Positions 34,171 to 43,965 of a DNA stretch of 64,000 nt are shown in pieces. Within the stretch, counting starts at the first letter, position 1, and each line of letters starts with the position of its first letter. The translations under genes were made by a program, and so were the position numbers. The notes under the pieces are model-generated. The model worked only from the letters and a program-made list of their open reading frames with translations, ran no database searches and had not been told where the DNA came from. Origin of the DNA: Sphaerobacter thermophilus DSM 20745 (GTDB lineage Bacteria; Chloroflexota; Chloroflexia; Thermomicrobiales; Thermomicrobiaceae); contig NC_013523.1 in assembly GCF_000024985.1 (NCBI RefSeq), positions 744,001 through 808,000 of the forward strand. The letters run 5' to 3'.

Positions 34171-35052
34171 ATGGGCGCTAACGTAGGGTACCGACACCAG
34201 ATGGCAGCGACGGGCGAGTCACTCTCCACGGTTGATCTTCACACACATACCACCGCATCCGACGGTGTCATATCCCCCGCTGAGCTGGTCGAACTGGCCA
34301 GCCAGCGGGGGCTTCGTGTTCTCGCCGTGACCGACCACGATTCCACCGACGGCATCGATGAGGCGATCGCTGCGGGGCAGCGGCTGGGAGTGACGGTCAT
34401 CCCGGGTATCGAGCTGGGCACCGAGACCGAGCACGGCGAGGTGCACCTGCTTGGATACTTCATCGACCACCGCGACCCGGCGCTCCAGGCACGTCTGACG
34501 GAGTTCCGCGAGGGGCGGGAGCGCCGGGTCGCACGGATCGTGGAACGCCTCGGCGAACTCGGTATGCCGATCGACCTCGCGGAGGTGCAACGGCTGGCCG
34601 CCGGTGGCTCGATTGGGCGCGCCCACGTGGCGCGCGTTATGGTGGCCGCCAGGTACGTAGACTCGGTTGACGACGCCTTCGCGCGCTTCCTGGCGTTCGG
34701 GCGCCCGGCCTACGTGCCGCGGCCCCGGCTGACCCCGCGTGAGGCGGTGGCGCTCGTCCATCGGGCCGGCGGGGCGGCGGTTCTGGCTCACCCGTATACC
34801 GTGGCTGACCTGGACGAGACGCTGGCCGACCTCGTTGACGCGGGTCTGGATGGGCTTGAGGTGTACTACGCCATCTACAGCGACGAGCAGCGCGACGCAC
34901 TGCGTGACCTGGCGGATCATTACGGCCTGATCCCGACCGGAGGGAGCGATTACCACGGTCCAGGCCAGCAGGAAGGGCGCGAGCTGGGGACGGCGCCGGT
35001 GCCGATGGAGACAGTCGAGCGGCTGCGGCAGGCAGCGCGCCGGGCGCGTTGA
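34171..35052 (+). CDS. PHP-domain phosphoesterase (RNase AM / nucleoside 3',5'-bisphosphate phosphatase type)
   Basis: 293 aa from the ATG at 34171; the ATG at 34201 is an equally possible start and would give 283 aa. All PHP metal motifs are present: DLHTHTTASDG, then LAVTDHDSTDG, IPGIELGTETEHGEVHLLGYF (in part), HPYT and the final TGGSDYHGP. This pattern fits the YciV/TrpH group, which removes 3'-phosphate from nucleoside bisphosphates and trims short RNA 5' ends. Its place after RNase Y and SpoVS fits RNA turnover. Confidence 0.88.
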   Translation: MGANVGYRHQMAATGESLSTVDLHTHTTASDGVISPAELVELASQRGLRVLAVTDHDSTDGIDEAIAAGQRLGVTVIPGIELGTETEHGEVHLLGYFIDHRDPALQARLTEFREGRERRVARIVERLGELGMPIDLAEVQRLAAGGSIGRAHVARVMVAARYVDSVDDAFARFLAFGRPAYVPRPRLTPREAVALVHRAGGAAVLAHPYTVADLDETLADLVDAGLDGLEVYYAIYSDEQRDALRDLADHYGLIPTGGSDYHGPGQQEGRELGTAPVPMETVERLRQAARRAR

Positions 35053-35078
35053 CCGTCGCGACGGCCAGGTGCTACACT
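35049..35078 (+). promoter_or_regulatory. Candidate promoter of the PIN-TRAM/ispD/ispF/dtd operon
   Basis: TTGACC, 18-bp spacer, TACACT. The -35 hexamer contains the TGA stop codon of the PHP gene. Confidence 0.55.
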
Positions 35079-35244
35079 GCCATCCGGGGTGCACGTATCA
35101 CCTGGGAGCGTTGTTCCGAGGCCGGCAACGACCCGCTCCCTGCGTGGCAGAGCCTTTCCTCCTGTCCGGTCTCGGTGCGCAGAGCGCCGGCCGGAGTCGC
35201 CTGGCCGCTCGGCCGGGGCATTTCTAGCATTGAGGGTGCGCGTC

Positions 35245-36342
35245 ATGGCTGACCGACGCAGCCGCGTGCAGCGCGCGAATTCGACGCTAGGTCGCGTTCT
35301 GCGGTACTTGGGGCTGCTCGTCGGTATCGCCGTCGGCTGGCAGGTCGGCTCGCTCCTCCGGCCGGAGGGCCCGCTGGCCGACTACTACGGGATGCCCATC
35401 CTCTTCGCCGCGTCCTTTGGTGCGCTCCTCTTCCTGGTTGCTCCCTACGTGACGCTCGGATTCTTTGGCTGGCTGCGGCGTGAGATCCGCGGTCTGCCGG
35501 CGATCGACCTGGTCGCGGCCGGGGGAGGGCTGCTCGTCGGCGGTTTCCTCTCCTCGCTGCTGGCCTGGCCGATCTCCTTGCTGCCGAACCCATGGGGCCA
35601 GGTGCTGCCGTCGCTGGCGGCCGTGCTGATCTGCTCGCTCACGGTCGTCGCATTCGTCACCAAGAAGCGGGAGATCCTTGGGATCTTCAGCAGGCGCTTT
35701 CACCAGGCCGACAAGGTGGGCGAGCCGATCGAACGCGGCCGGATGTTGCTCGACACCAGTGCCATTATCGACGGCCGGGTGGCTGAGCTGGCCCACCTGG
35801 GGTTCTTCCGTGATGACCTGGTCGTCCCGCACTTCGTCCTGCGCGAACTGCAACTTGTCGCCGACTCCTCCGAACCGTCCCGGCGGGTCCGCGGGCGGCG
35901 TGGGCTCGACATCCTGGAGCGCATGCGGCGCGACGAGCGGGTGCGGCTCGAGATCAGCGACCTCGACGCTCCGGAGGAGCCCGACGTCGATAGTAAGCTG
36001 GTCAAGCTGGCCGCGATGTACGGCTTCACCATCCTCACCGGCGACCAGAATCTGGACCGGGTCGCGGGGCTGCACGGGGTCACCGTGCTGAACCTGCACG
36101 AGCTTGCCCGCGCCTTGCGGCCTGCGATCGTGGCCGGGGAGGAGATCCCGATCAAGATCATCCAGCCGGGCCGGGAGTACGGCCAGGGGATCGGCTTCCT
36201 CGAAGACGGCACGATGGTGGTGGTCGAGGAGGGGAAGAGCTACATCGGACAGGATGTGACGGTCGTGGTGACGCGGACGTTGCAGACCGGAGCCGGGCGC
36301 ATGGCTTTCGCCCAGCTCAAGCCGGTGGAGACCACCTCGTGA
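35245..36342 (+). CDS. PIN-TRAM membrane protein, YacL type
   Basis: 365 aa from the ATG at 35245 (GAGG nine bases upstream). Four membrane helices fill about residues 18-145. A PIN nuclease domain follows (LLDTSAIIDGRVAEL near 168, with acidic residues continuing at DSKLVKLA and LTGDQNLDRVA). A TRAM RNA-binding domain ends the protein (REYGQGIGFLEDGTMVVVEEG near 312). YacL-like proteins are putative membrane-bound RNases. It sits directly upstream of ispD in a four-base overlap, an arrangement common in Firmicutes and relatives. Confidence 0.9.
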   Translation: MADRRSRVQRANSTLGRVLRYLGLLVGIAVGWQVGSLLRPEGPLADYYGMPILFAASFGALLFLVAPYVTLGFFGWLRREIRGLPAIDLVAAGGGLLVGGFLSSLLAWPISLLPNPWGQVLPSLAAVLICSLTVVAFVTKKREILGIFSRRFHQADKVGEPIERGRMLLDTSAIIDGRVAELAHLGFFRDDLVVPHFVLRELQLVADSSEPSRRVRGRRGLDILERMRRDERVRLEISDLDAPEEPDVDSKLVKLAAMYGFTILTGDQNLDRVAGLHGVTVLNLHELARALRPAIVAGEEIPIKIIQPGREYGQGIGFLEDGTMVVVEEGKSYIGQDVTVVVTRTLQTGAGRMAFAQLKPVETTS

Positions 36343-37043
36343 GCCGCTGCGGGGCGGTGATTGCAGCCGCCGGGCGCAGCCAGCGTATGGGTGCCGCACT
36401 CGATAAGACGGTCTGGCCCCTGGCGGGACGCCCGGTTATTGGCTGGGTGCTGGATGCCTTCGCAGCAGCGCGCGGCATCGATGAGATCGTTGTGGTCGCC
36501 AGCCCGGACAACCTGGAGGCGGTCCGCCGCGAGATCGCCGCTCGGCCGGAACTGCCACCGGCCACTGCCTGCCTGGGCGGCGCGACGCGCGCGGAGTCGG
36601 TGGCCGCCGGAGTCGCTCGTCTCAGCCCCGACGTGGACCTGGTGATGATCCACGATGCGGCTCGGCCGCTGGTCACGCCTGAACTGATCGAGAATGGGAT
36701 CGCCGCGGCAGAGCGCTGGGGGGCTGCCGTCGCGGCTGTCCCGGTTGCCGACACGATCAAGCAGGTTGGACCCGATGGGGAGATCGTGGCGACGCTCCCA
36801 CGCGATGATCTCCGGGCGGCCCAAACGCCGCAGGTCTTCAGGCGTGACTGGCTGCTGTCCGCCTATGCCGATGTCGGGGACGATCTGTCCGCCTTCACCG
36901 ACGAAGCCAGCCTGCTCGAACGTGCCGGGCGGGTGGTCCACGTCTACCCCGGGAGCTACGAGAACCTGAAGCTGACCACGCCAGCCGACCTGGCACTGGC
37001 CGAAGCGATCGTGCGCCGTCGCCTCGATGAGGTGGTGCGATGA
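36339..37043 (+). CDS. ispD: 2-C-methyl-D-erythritol 4-phosphate cytidylyltransferase (IspD)
   Basis: 234 aa, GTG start overlapping the PIN-TRAM stop by four bases. The third step of the MEP isoprenoid pathway: MEP plus CTP gives CDP-ME. Motifs seen are [17 protein letters not shown] at the N-terminus, [14 protein letters not shown] near residue 105, [14 protein letters not shown] near 163, and [12 protein letters not shown] near 193. The nucleotide loop has DK where PK is usual. It overlaps ispF by four bases. Confidence 0.95.
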   Translation: MSRCGAVIAAAGRSQRMGAALDKTVWPLAGRPVIGWVLDAFAAARGIDEIVVVASPDNLEAVRREIAARPELPPATACLGGATRAESVAAGVARLSPDVDLVMIHDAARPLVTPELIENGIAAAERWGAAVAAVPVADTIKQVGPDGEIVATLPRDDLRAAQTPQVFRRDWLLSAYADVGDDLSAFTDEASLLERAGRVVHVYPGSYENLKLTTPADLALAEAIVRRRLDEVVR

Positions 37044-37513
37044 TCCGAACCGGCATCGGCTACGACGTGCACCCCTTCTCGGAGGGGCGGCGGCTGGTGC
37101 TCGGTGGCGTCGAGATCCCGGCGGAGCGCGGACTTGCCGGGCACTCCGACGCCGACGTGGTGCTGCACGCCATCGCCGACGCGCTGCTCGGCGCGGCCGG
37201 GTTGGGGGACATCGGCCTGCACTTCCCGCCTTCGGAGCCACGCTGGCGCGACGCCGACAGCCGCGACCTGCTGCGCCGGGTTGTGCAGCTGCTTGGCGAG
37301 CAATGGGTCATCGCCAATGTCGATGCCACCGTCATCGCCGAGTGGCCGCGCATCGGGCCGCACCGGGAGGCGATGCGCGCGGCGATCGCCGCCACGCTTC
37401 GGATCGAGCCGGGGCGCGTCAACGTCAAAGCGACGACCAACGAGGCGCTGGGCTTCATCGGGCGCGGGGAAGGGATCGCGGCTCTGGCGATCGCGACGCT
37501 GCAGCAGCGGTAA
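37040..37513 (+). CDS. ispF: 2-C-methyl-D-erythritol 2,4-cyclodiphosphate synthase (IspF)
   Basis: 157 aa. Zinc-site and substrate motifs are intact: [19 protein letters not shown] (residues 4-22), [29 protein letters not shown] (in part) near residue 33, and the C-terminal [21 protein letters not shown] near 131. It cyclises CDP-ME-2-phosphate in the MEP pathway. It is coupled to ispD by an ATGA overlap. Confidence 0.96.
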   Translation: MIRTGIGYDVHPFSEGRRLVLGGVEIPAERGLAGHSDADVVLHAIADALLGAAGLGDIGLHFPPSEPRWRDADSRDLLRRVVQLLGEQWVIANVDATVIAEWPRIGPHREAMRAAIAATLRIEPGRVNVKATTNEALGFIGRGEGIAALAIATLQQR

Positions 37514-37546
37514 CGGCCAGGCCGTGGACTGCGGAGAGGGAGAGGA

Positions 37547-37996
37547 ATGCGGGTACTGATTCAGCGGGTGAGCGAGGCCGCGGTGCGCGTCGACGACCGG
37601 GTCGTCGGGGAGATCGGCCCGGGTCTGCTGCTCCTCGTCGGCGTAACGGATGGGGACACTGAGGAGGAGGCCACCTTCCTCGCCAATAAGGTGGCCAACC
37701 TGCGTATCTTCGAGGACGAGGAAGGCAAGATGAACCGCTCGGCCCTCGAGCTGGGGCTGAGCGCGCTGGTTGTCTCGCAGTTCACCCTGTACGCCGACAC
37801 CCGCAAGGGCCGACGCCCCAGCTTCATCCGAGCCGCCGCGCCGGAGGTTGCCAGTCCCCTGGTCGACTATCTGGCCCAGCAGCTCCGCGAGCTCGGCTTG
37901 AATGTGGCCACCGGCGAGTTCGGAGCCCATATGCACGTCTCGCTGGTCAATGACGGCCCGGTCACCATCTGGCTCGACACGGACGAGCTTCGCTAA
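37547..37996 (+). CDS. dtd: D-aminoacyl-tRNA deacylase
   Basis: 149 aa. DTD removes D-amino acids mischarged on tRNA. The two substrate-gripping motifs are present: [17 protein letters not shown] near residue 78 and [11 protein letters not shown] near 137, and the N-terminus [17 protein letters not shown] is typical. It is 33 bases after ispF, probably in the same operon. An amino-acid racemase elsewhere in the window could be a source of D-amino acids. Confidence 0.95.
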   Translation: MRVLIQRVSEAAVRVDDRVVGEIGPGLLLLVGVTDGDTEEEATFLANKVANLRIFEDEEGKMNRSALELGLSALVVSQFTLYADTRKGRRPSFIRAAAPEVASPLVDYLAQQLRELGLNVATGEFGAHMHVSLVNDGPVTIWLDTDELR

Positions 37997-38201
37997 TACC
38001 CAGCCAACCGGCTCGCGGTACCTTCGTCCCGCCTCCTTGGCCGGCCGGACCTGCACGTCGGAACGATCGGCCCTCTGAGATTGGACTGATGTCCCTCCGG
38101 TACCGCGCTCCGTACCGTGTATTTTCCCGCTGGAGCCGCAGACACGTGGTATCGTCCGGCGCGTCATCGCAGCCGGGCCGAACTGGGTACGGGGGTGGCG
38201 A

Positions 38202-41030
38202 TTGGACGAGGGAGGCTGGGCCCGCCCAAGGGCTCTGGGCGCGGATCTCGGACGCGCAAGGTCAGCGAGGAGCCGCGCATGGTCTGGGCGCCTCCGCACC
38301 ATCGGTCCGCGCGAGTGGTCCCGGCGTGTCCAACTTGCGCTGCTCGTCGTCATCGGTGTCCTCGCCCTGGGTCTCACGCTGACGACTGCGCTTCTCCCCG
38401 TTTCGGCGACCAGCCCCCTTGCGCCCATCTTCGCCGGGCTCGGAGCCGCCAGTTTCGTCTACCGCTGGCTGCGGCGATACCGGGGCGTGCCGCCGCGGCC
38501 CCTCTGGACCGTCCTCGAAGCCTTCGCCGTGTTGCTCGTGACCGCTGCCGGTGGCGGGTGGCTGTCGCCCCAGGGGTTGCTGGCGCTGGCGCTGATCTAC
38601 GCGGGGTTGTGCTACCGCTCGCTGGGTGCGTCATGGCCGCAAGTCGTCGGAGGGGTGGTGCTCTACCTGGTGGCGCACGTGGCGGGAGTCATCGCCGCAG
38701 CGTCAGGACATCCGGCAGACCAGGAGTTGCTCGCTGGGGTGTTGCAGGCGCCGGGATTCGCCGTTTCGGCGGTGGTGTCCCGGGTGTTGGCCGAGGTGCT
38801 GGAGCGGCACGAGCGTGCCGCGGCCGGGGAGCGGGTTCTGCTGCGTGCCGGGAAGACGCTGGCGGGCATGTCGAGCGCCGAGCAGGTCCTGGAGTCGGTC
38901 GTGGAGGCGCTCCAGAGCATTGCGGACCAGGCTTCCGTGGCGGTGCGGGCTGTTGCGGCGGTGAGGGGCGGCCGTTGGATCGAAGCGGTTGCCGGTCCGG
39001 GAAGGACTGTGCGCCTTGGCCCGGCCGAACCACCCTCGCTCCCCTGGACGTATGCGGCCGACCTCCAGAGCGGGCGGGTCGTCGAGTGTGCCCTTGGAGA
39101 GGCCGATCGAGGGGCATTCGGGATCGAGGAGGAGGCCGAACAGGCCGTCGTGGTGCCGCTGGTCCACGGGAGTCGCCTCGCCGGGCTGATCGTCGTAGCC
39201 GCCAGCCCGAAAGTGCCGGACGGACTGCGTTACGCCGCCGAGGCCCTCGCCCAGCCGGCCCTGGTGGCGCTCAACCGGCTGGCGTCGACCGACGACCTGC
39301 GACGTCGGGAAGCCTCCTTCCGGGCGTTGGTGCAGCATTCGTCCGACATGCTCCTGATCGTCGGCCTGGACTCCCGCATCCGATACCAGACGCCCGCAGT
39401 GGAGCGACTGCTCGGCTACCGCTCTGCCGAGCTGGTGGGACGGCGGCTGGTTGAGCTGGTTCACCCAGATGACGCACAGACGGTTGCCGCGTTCATCGAC
39501 AGGGTGGCAGCGACGCAAAGACGCTTAGGGCCGGCCGAGTGGCGCTTCCGGTGCGCCGACGGCTCGTGGCTCCACGCAGAAACGGTCGCCACCAACCTGC
39601 TGCGCGACGCGCATGTCGGCGGGATCGTGCTCACGACCCGCGATGTCACGGAGCGGAAGCGCGCCGAGGCCGAGTGGCGGCACCGGGCATATCACGATCC
39701 GCTCACGAACCTCCCGAATCGCGCGTTCTTCATGGATCGCCTCCAGTCCTCGCTCGCAGCGGGACAGCGCCGGAGCGACGCGGTGGCGGTCCTCTTCGTG
39801 GACCTGGATGGGTTCAAAGAGGTCAACGACACCCTCGGCCATGAGGCAGGGGACCGGCTACTGGTCGAGCTCGCGGACCGACTCCGTCGCGCCCTGCGCG
39901 AACAGGACGTGATCGCGCGCCTGGGCGGCGACGAGTTCGCCATCGTCCTCGTCGATGTGGTGGAACCGAATGACGCCGTGCAGACGGCCGAGCGGATCCT
40001 GGACCGCCTGCGGGAGCCGGTCCTGCTGGACGGCCAGCCCATCCCGATCCGCGCCAGCATCGGCATCGCGCTTGGGACGCCCGGTCGCGATCGGCCGGAC
40101 ACCGTTCTCCGGCAAGCCGACAGCGCGCTGTACGCTGCGAAGCGGGCCGGCAAGTCCTGCTATGCCCTTTACGACGAACAACTGGCGAGACCGGCGCTGG
40201 AGCAGGGAGAACTGGCTCGGGAGCTGCGGGCCGCGCTCGAGTCCGGCAGGCTCACGCTCTACTACCAGCCCCTCGTCGTGCTGCTCGATGGGCGGATCGG
40301 GGAAGTCGAAGCCCTCTTGCGCTGGGATCACCCGCAGCGCGGCCTGCTCCTGCCCTCCCAGTTCCTCGACCTGGCCGAGGAGACGGGTTTGATCTTGCCG
40401 ATCGGCTACTGGGCGTTGGAGGAGGCATGCCGGCAGGTGCGGTCCTGGCAGAAAAAGCGCCCGAGCACGCTGCCGCTCACGCTGGCGGTGAACCTGTCTG
40501 CCCGGCAACTGCGGGAGCCGGGTGTCGCGGCCGCGATCGGGCGAGTGCTGGCGCGGACCGACTTTGACCCGCGCCACCTCAGGGTGGAGGTCAGCGAGGC
40601 CGTCGTCCTGGCCGAGCCGGAAGCGGTGAAGACGCTGCAGGCGCTGCGAGCGCTCGGTGTCCGCATCGCCATCGATGACTTCGGTGCAACCGCGGCGGCG
40701 CTAACACCCCTGACCCAACTGCCGGTCGACGCGCTGAAGATCGACGGAGTCTGGGTGGCCACTCTCGGGGAGGGAGCACGCGAGTCGGCTCTGGTGCGCG
40801 GCGCTGTGGCCTTCGCCAAGGCCAAGGGTCTGACCATCATCGCTGAAGGGGTGGAGACGGCGGCACAGGCGCGCCAGCTCCGGGAACTTGGCTTCGACCG
40901 GGGGCAGGGGTATTACTTCTCCGGTCCGCTGACCGGTGACGCCATCTACCGCTTGCTCCGCGGCGAGACGTGTGGCGCCTCCCGAGGGAACGACGGCACT
41001 ACGGAGATGCTGATCGTGCACGACGCCTAG
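38202..41030 (+). CDS. Membrane PAS-GGDEF-EAL cyclic-di-GMP protein
   Basis: 942 aa from a TTG preceded by GGGGGTGG; no better start is visible. Order: N-terminal membrane region of about five helices (residues 43-175), a GAF-like stretch (about 200-355), a PAS domain (about 370-485), GGDEF (about 500-660) and EAL (about 675-930). The cyclase motif is intact (RLGGDEFAIVL), with the inhibitory RxxD (REQD) five residues before it. EAL catalytic residues appear intact: EVEALLRWDHP, NLSARQL, EVSEAV, LKIDGVW and IAEGVE. Loop 6 reads DDFGATAAAL rather than DDFGTGYSSL. It may do both, or be mainly one activity. Confidence 0.92.
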   Translation: MDEGGWARPRALGADLGRARSARSRAWSGRLRTIGPREWSRRVQLALLVVIGVLALGLTLTTALLPVSATSPLAPIFAGLGAASFVYRWLRRYRGVPPRPLWTVLEAFAVLLVTAAGGGWLSPQGLLALALIYAGLCYRSLGASWPQVVGGVVLYLVAHVAGVIAAASGHPADQELLAGVLQAPGFAVSAVVSRVLAEVLERHERAAAGERVLLRAGKTLAGMSSAEQVLESVVEALQSIADQASVAVRAVAAVRGGRWIEAVAGPGRTVRLGPAEPPSLPWTYAADLQSGRVVECALGEADRGAFGIEEEAEQAVVVPLVHGSRLAGLIVVAASPKVPDGLRYAAEALAQPALVALNRLASTDDLRRREASFRALVQHSSDMLLIVGLDSRIRYQTPAVERLLGYRSAELVGRRLVELVHPDDAQTVAAFIDRVAATQRRLGPAEWRFRCADGSWLHAETVATNLLRDAHVGGIVLTTRDVTERKRAEAEWRHRAYHDPLTNLPNRAFFMDRLQSSLAAGQRRSDAVAVLFVDLDGFKEVNDTLGHEAGDRLLVELADRLRRALREQDVIARLGGDEFAIVLVDVVEPNDAVQTAERILDRLREPVLLDGQPIPIRASIGIALGTPGRDRPDTVLRQADSALYAAKRAGKSCYALYDEQLARPALEQGELARELRAALESGRLTLYYQPLVVLLDGRIGEVEALLRWDHPQRGLLLPSQFLDLAEETGLILPIGYWALEEACRQVRSWQKKRPSTLPLTLAVNLSARQLREPGVAAAIGRVLARTDFDPRHLRVEVSEAVVLAEPEAVKTLQALRALGVRIAIDDFGATAAALTPLTQLPVDALKIDGVWVATLGEGARESALVRGAVAFAKAKGLTIIAEGVETAAQARQLRELGFDRGQGYYFSGPLTGDAIYRLLRGETCGASRGNDGTTEMLIVHDA

Positions 41031-41306
41031 ACCAGCCCCCGCCGCGGATCACTGACGCGGAACTCGTGACAACAAGTCACACGCAACGCGCAAGGCACCG
41101 AGCCGGGGTGGGCCCGCTTCGGCGGACGGATCTCGGTGCTTCATACCCGAATTCTCCCGTTTCAGGACTTCTAGGCTAACGTGCCAATCTCCTGTCCAAT
41201 GATAGACTCGGATCGCGAAGGGACAGGCTCGACGCCCCGACGACCCGGTACTCCGCCGGGGCGCGGCGAGAGCAACGGGCGGCTTCGAAGGTAACGGGAG
41301 GTCCAG

Positions 41307-42170
41307 GTGTATTGCGCACAGTGCGGTACGAGCAATGACCCCGGTGGCGACACCTGCGATGTGTGTGGTGCCCCGCTGACGGCTGGAGCCGGCCCGGAGC
41401 GCTGCCCGTCGTGCGACGCACTGATCTCCGTTCATGACCGCTACTGCGGGTCGTGTGGGGCGTCGCTCGTCGGGCCGGAAGCCGCACGGTACGAGCCGGG
41501 GCCGAGCTTTGTTGACGACTCCAACCTGGAGGTCGATCCGGCGACGCTTCCGCCCTGGCTGCGGGACGTGGTCGACGGCTCACCCGCCACCGTCCAGCCG
41601 GCGACCGAGTCGCTGAATGGCGAGCAGATGCCGGAATGGCTCCGGGCGACGCGGCCCGATTTCGGACCGTCCGCGGCGCCGGTCCCGCCGGGCGCGGAGA
41701 CGAGCAGCGAGCCGGTCGGGGCGGCAGGAGGCTTCTCCCTGATCGGTGAGGATGACCTGCCGGAGTGGCTACGCGCGCTGGGCGAGGAAGAGACCGATGC
41801 CCCGGCGTCCCCGATGCGCGACGAGTCGCCCGCTCCCGTGGCCGCGGTGGCGGAGGTGCCGCGCGTTAGTCGCGCCTGGCTCGAGCGGCCGCGGACGATC
41901 GACCCGGCAGCGGAGGCGTCGGCGCGCCAGCAGTTCGCTCCCCTTGAAGGTGAGTCCGTCGCGGGGAGTGTCGCTCTTGGGGCCGTGCCCGCGGCAGCGC
42001 CCGCATCCGTGAGTCCCGTGGAGCCGGTACCCGCGGAGCCGGTTGGTGTAGTGCCGCCCAAGAACGACGCCGAGCGGCGGAAGCGCCGGGTGCGCATCCT
42101 GATTCTGCTGCTGGCGCTGGCGGTCCTGGCTCTCCTGCTGGTGCTCTACACGGAAGGCAGCCTGGCATGA
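41307..42170 (+). CDS. Zinc-ribbon protein with repeated PxWLR motifs and C-terminal membrane anchor
   Basis: 287 aa; GTG start behind GGGAGGTCCAG. Two zinc ribbons open the protein (Cys 3, 6, 17, 20 and Cys 33, 36, 47, 50). A low-complexity Pro/Ala/Glu-rich region of about 200 residues follows. In it the motif LPPWLR (81-86), MPEWLR (108-113) and LPEWLR (151-156), plus a degenerate SRAWLER near 190, recur in acidic surroundings. A basic stretch RRKRRVR precedes one helix (about 258-280), leaving a cytoplasmic protein with a tail anchor. Its function is unknown. It is translationally coupled (four-base overlap) to the MutL-like gene. Confidence 0.8.
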   Translation: MYCAQCGTSNDPGGDTCDVCGAPLTAGAGPERCPSCDALISVHDRYCGSCGASLVGPEAARYEPGPSFVDDSNLEVDPATLPPWLRDVVDGSPATVQPATESLNGEQMPEWLRATRPDFGPSAAPVPPGAETSSEPVGAAGGFSLIGEDDLPEWLRALGEEETDAPASPMRDESPAPVAAVAEVPRVSRAWLERPRTIDPAAEASARQQFAPLEGESVAGSVALGAVPAAAPASVSPVEPVPAEPVGVVPPKNDAERRKRRVRILILLLALAVLALLLVLYTEGSLA

Positions 42171-43948
42171 CAGGGATCAACGTGGAGCGCTCGAGCGACG
42201 CCAGCAGCGGCGTCGAGACATTCCCGACGCAGGCAGGGGTGAATGGCCCGCAGACGCGCGACGCGGTCCTGGTGGTGGACGTCGACGGGGCCGCAGCCAG
42301 GGCGCTGTTATTCGACATGGTCGAGGGCTCGCCGCGCTTCGTCGCGGTGGGGGTGAGCCGTTCGACAGCGGTACCGCCGCTGGATGACCCCGCTCCTGGG
42401 ATCGTCCGCGCTATCCGCGACCTGGAGGAGCAGACCGGGCGCGCATTGATCGACGGCGAGCAGCTCATCACCCCGCAGCGCCCGAACGGTGACGGGATCG
42501 ACGCCTGCTTCGTGACCGGAATGCCTGTGCCGCCGCTGCGCACCGCGCTGATCACCGTCGGCCAATCCGACCTGCGCCGGGAGCTGGCGTCTGCGGCTCG
42601 GCGGACGACGACCATTCTGGCCGACTCAACTGAGGATCTGCCCGAAGGGGACGGAACCGTCTCGTCGACGGCCCTGCGCGAATGGCTGGCGCTGGCACGA
42701 CCGGAGACCGTCGTACTGCTCTGCGCGGGCGGCACGCCGGACGATTGGACGGTGGTGCTCGACGCGGTGGCCGACCTGGCGCGGGACGGTGTGGTCCGGT
42801 CGGGGATCGTCGTCAGCGACGACGCACACCAGCAGCAGGCAGCGGCTGCGCTCGGCAGCATCCTCGATCTCAGCGGGACGGATCCGAGCACGGTCGACGC
42901 GCGCGAGATCGCGAGCGCGCTGGAGTCGGAGCTGCGCGCCGCCTACGCTCGGCGGGTGAGTGAGGCGTCCAGCGGGCGGTTGCTGGCGGCCGCCCGATTC
43001 GTGGATCGGCCGCATGCGGTGCAGTCGGTCACCGCCTTCCTCAACCGGCGCATGGGCAGGAATGTCCTGGCCATATCGATGAGCGAGGGCACTGTCCTCC
43101 AGGCGGCGCTGGAAGGCCGTGGTGCAGCGGTGCATCGCGCCGAGCGCGACCTTGGCAGCGGGGTGCGCTCGCTGCTGGCGATCCCGCCTGAAGAAGTGCT
43201 GCGCTGGCTGCCGGCTCGGACCTCCACCGAGGATGTCACCCAGTGGATCCTCAACCGTGCCCTTCGCCCGTTCACGGTCATGGAATCCCAGGCCGATCGC
43301 CTGATGGCCGCCGCGCTGCAGCGGGAGTTGTTGGTGCGGCTGGTCCGTGAGGCCGGGCTGCCAGAGCAACCGGACGTGGATCTGATCGCGGCGGGGCCGG
43401 CGTCCCCCGGCGAGTCCCTCATGCTGACCGTTCTCACGCTGCTCGATGGAATTCAGCCGACCCCCGCTGCGGGCGTGGTGTCGGTGGCGGCGGATCTGGA
43501 GGGGATGATGGTATCCGCGGGCGCCATCGCCGGCAGCGACCCGGCCTACGCCCGCGATGTCCTGGAGCAGGACTTCCTCACACCGCTTGCGACCTGCATC
43601 GTGATCACCGGGAGCGCCCCCGAAGGCGCGCTGGCGGTGCGCGGCGAACTGCGGCGCGAGGGCGGCGAGTCCACCCGCTTCAGCGTTCCGGCCGGGAGCC
43701 TGCACCGGCTACCGTTGCCCGAGGGGGAAACTGCTACCTTGATCCTGGAGCCGGAGCCGGGCTTCGCCGTCGGGAAGCGCGAGCCGGGCGAGGTAGTGCG
43801 GCTGGAAGGTGAGCAGCAGGTCTTCGGGGCAGAGCTGGGCGTGATCATCGACGCCCGCGGCCGGCCGATCAGCCTGCCGGACGACCGCGAGGCACGCGTG
43901 GCACGGCTGCAGTCCTGGCTCGCAGACCTCGGTGTACCGGCGGAATAG
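42167..43948 (+). CDS. MutL/GlmL-like ASKHA-fold protein, degenerate
   Basis: 593 aa, ATG overlapping the previous stop. The N-terminal half follows the glutamate mutase L family pattern: VLVVDVDGAAARALLFDMVEG near residue 34, then GIVRAIRDLEEQTGRALID and FVTGMPVPPLRTAL. The first phosphate motif, DFGST in active members, reads DVDGA here. The second half adds a segment with VSVAADLEGMMVSAGAIA and a beta-rich tail. GlmL proteins are thought to reactivate or chaperone B12 mutases. No mutase gene is near, so a non-canonical scaffold role is likely. Confidence 0.65.
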   Translation: MTGINVERSSDASSGVETFPTQAGVNGPQTRDAVLVVDVDGAAARALLFDMVEGSPRFVAVGVSRSTAVPPLDDPAPGIVRAIRDLEEQTGRALIDGEQLITPQRPNGDGIDACFVTGMPVPPLRTALITVGQSDLRRELASAARRTTTILADSTEDLPEGDGTVSSTALREWLALARPETVVLLCAGGTPDDWTVVLDAVADLARDGVVRSGIVVSDDAHQQQAAAALGSILDLSGTDPSTVDAREIASALESELRAAYARRVSEASSGRLLAAARFVDRPHAVQSVTAFLNRRMGRNVLAISMSEGTVLQAALEGRGAAVHRAERDLGSGVRSLLAIPPEEVLRWLPARTSTEDVTQWILNRALRPFTVMESQADRLMAAALQRELLVRLVREAGLPEQPDVDLIAAGPASPGESLMLTVLTLLDGIQPTPAAGVVSVAADLEGMMVSAGAIAGSDPAYARDVLEQDFLTPLATCIVITGSAPEGALAVRGELRREGGESTRFSVPAGSLHRLPLPEGETATLILEPEPGFAVGKREPGEVVRLEGEQQVFGAELGVIIDARGRPISLPDDREARVARLQSWLADLGVPAE

Positions 43949-43965
43949 ACGGAGGAAGCGGCCGA

